Assembly: GCA_002494645.1 (NCBI GenBank)
Contig: DACE01000014.1
Coordinates: 18,987 to 33,590 of the forward strand
Direction of reading: 5' to 3'
Length of the DNA stretch: 14,604 bases
Origin: Euryarchaeota archaeon UBA256
Lineage (GTDB): Archaea; Thermoplasmatota; Poseidoniia; Poseidoniales; Poseidoniaceae
Below are positions 14,600 to 14,604 of the stretch, in pieces. Every line of letters begins with the position of its first letter. Within the stretch, counting starts at the first letter, position 1. The notes beneath the pieces were generated by a model. That model was not told the origin of the DNA. It worked only from the letters and a program-made list of their open reading frames with translations, and searched no databases. The position numbers were made by a program, and so were the translations under genes.

Positions 14600-14604
14600 T
14601 TTTT
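14600..14604 (+). terminator. T-run after tRNA-Ala
   Basis: TTTTT follows the tRNA and runs to the window end, consistent with an archaeal oligo-T termination signal. It may extend beyond the window. Confidence 0.4.

Noticed and set aside
14424..14604. Open frame from 14424 running through tRNA-Ala
   Set aside because: The part over the tRNA gives the familiar spurious peptide (AQLEERLVCNQKAGGSNPPA) that arises from translating tRNA genes.
1..14604. CRISPR array, insertion sequence, toxin-antitoxin or defence system
   Set aside because: No regularly spaced repeats, transposase motifs, terminal inverted repeats or paired small genes of these kinds were seen on either strand.

Overview
The window looks like chromosomal DNA of a planktonic archaeon, most likely a marine Euryarchaeon of the Marine Group II / Poseidoniales type. 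The archaeal assignment is firm: it encodes a TFB (TFIIB-type) initiation factor, a membrane-anchored archaeal LonB protease, ribosomal protein eL40, a UPF0147 protein and a FlaK-like aspartic peptidase, and it has TATA-like boxes about 26 bp upstream of start codons. The narrower lineage is an inference from the giant surface protein, its short C-terminal tail module, the moderate GC content and the very tight gene packing; no database search was possible.

Layout. Positions 1-8228 hold four plus-strand genes: the 3' part of a large multi-domain surface protein with one C-terminal membrane anchor (5' end outside the window), LonB, a 12-helix MFS transporter and an AI-2E/PerM-family membrane protein with an unusual C-terminal extension. 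Positions 8230-11500 are a patchwork of small convergent and divergent genes: UPF0147 (-), an A24 prepilin/preflagellin-type peptidase (+), a 49-residue ribosomal protein eL40 (-) hidden beneath a spurious long ORF, a metallo-beta-lactamase-fold protein (+) that has lost nearly all its metal ligands, and a short beta-propeller-like protein (-). Positions 11189-12523 carry TFB and, just downstream on the same minus strand, a small Cys4 zinc-ribbon-like protein. A 256-bp divergent intergenic region (12524-12779) separates TFB from purA (adenylosuccinate synthase, +). The window ends with a possible two-helix membrane protein and a complete tRNA-Ala(UGC) with an encoded CCA.

How the genes relate. 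Most of the window is housekeeping: transcription initiation (TFB), translation (eL40, tRNA-Ala), AMP synthesis (PurA) and membrane proteostasis (LonB). The envelope is represented by the surface protein, two transporters and the A24 peptidase. I see no mobile element, CRISPR array, toxin-antitoxin pair or defence cassette. The most unusual items are the apparently metal-less MBL-fold protein, the threefold repeated module at the end of the AI-2E protein, the C-terminal tail of the surface protein, the zinc-ribbon protein next to TFB, and the repeat-rich TFB/purA divergent region.
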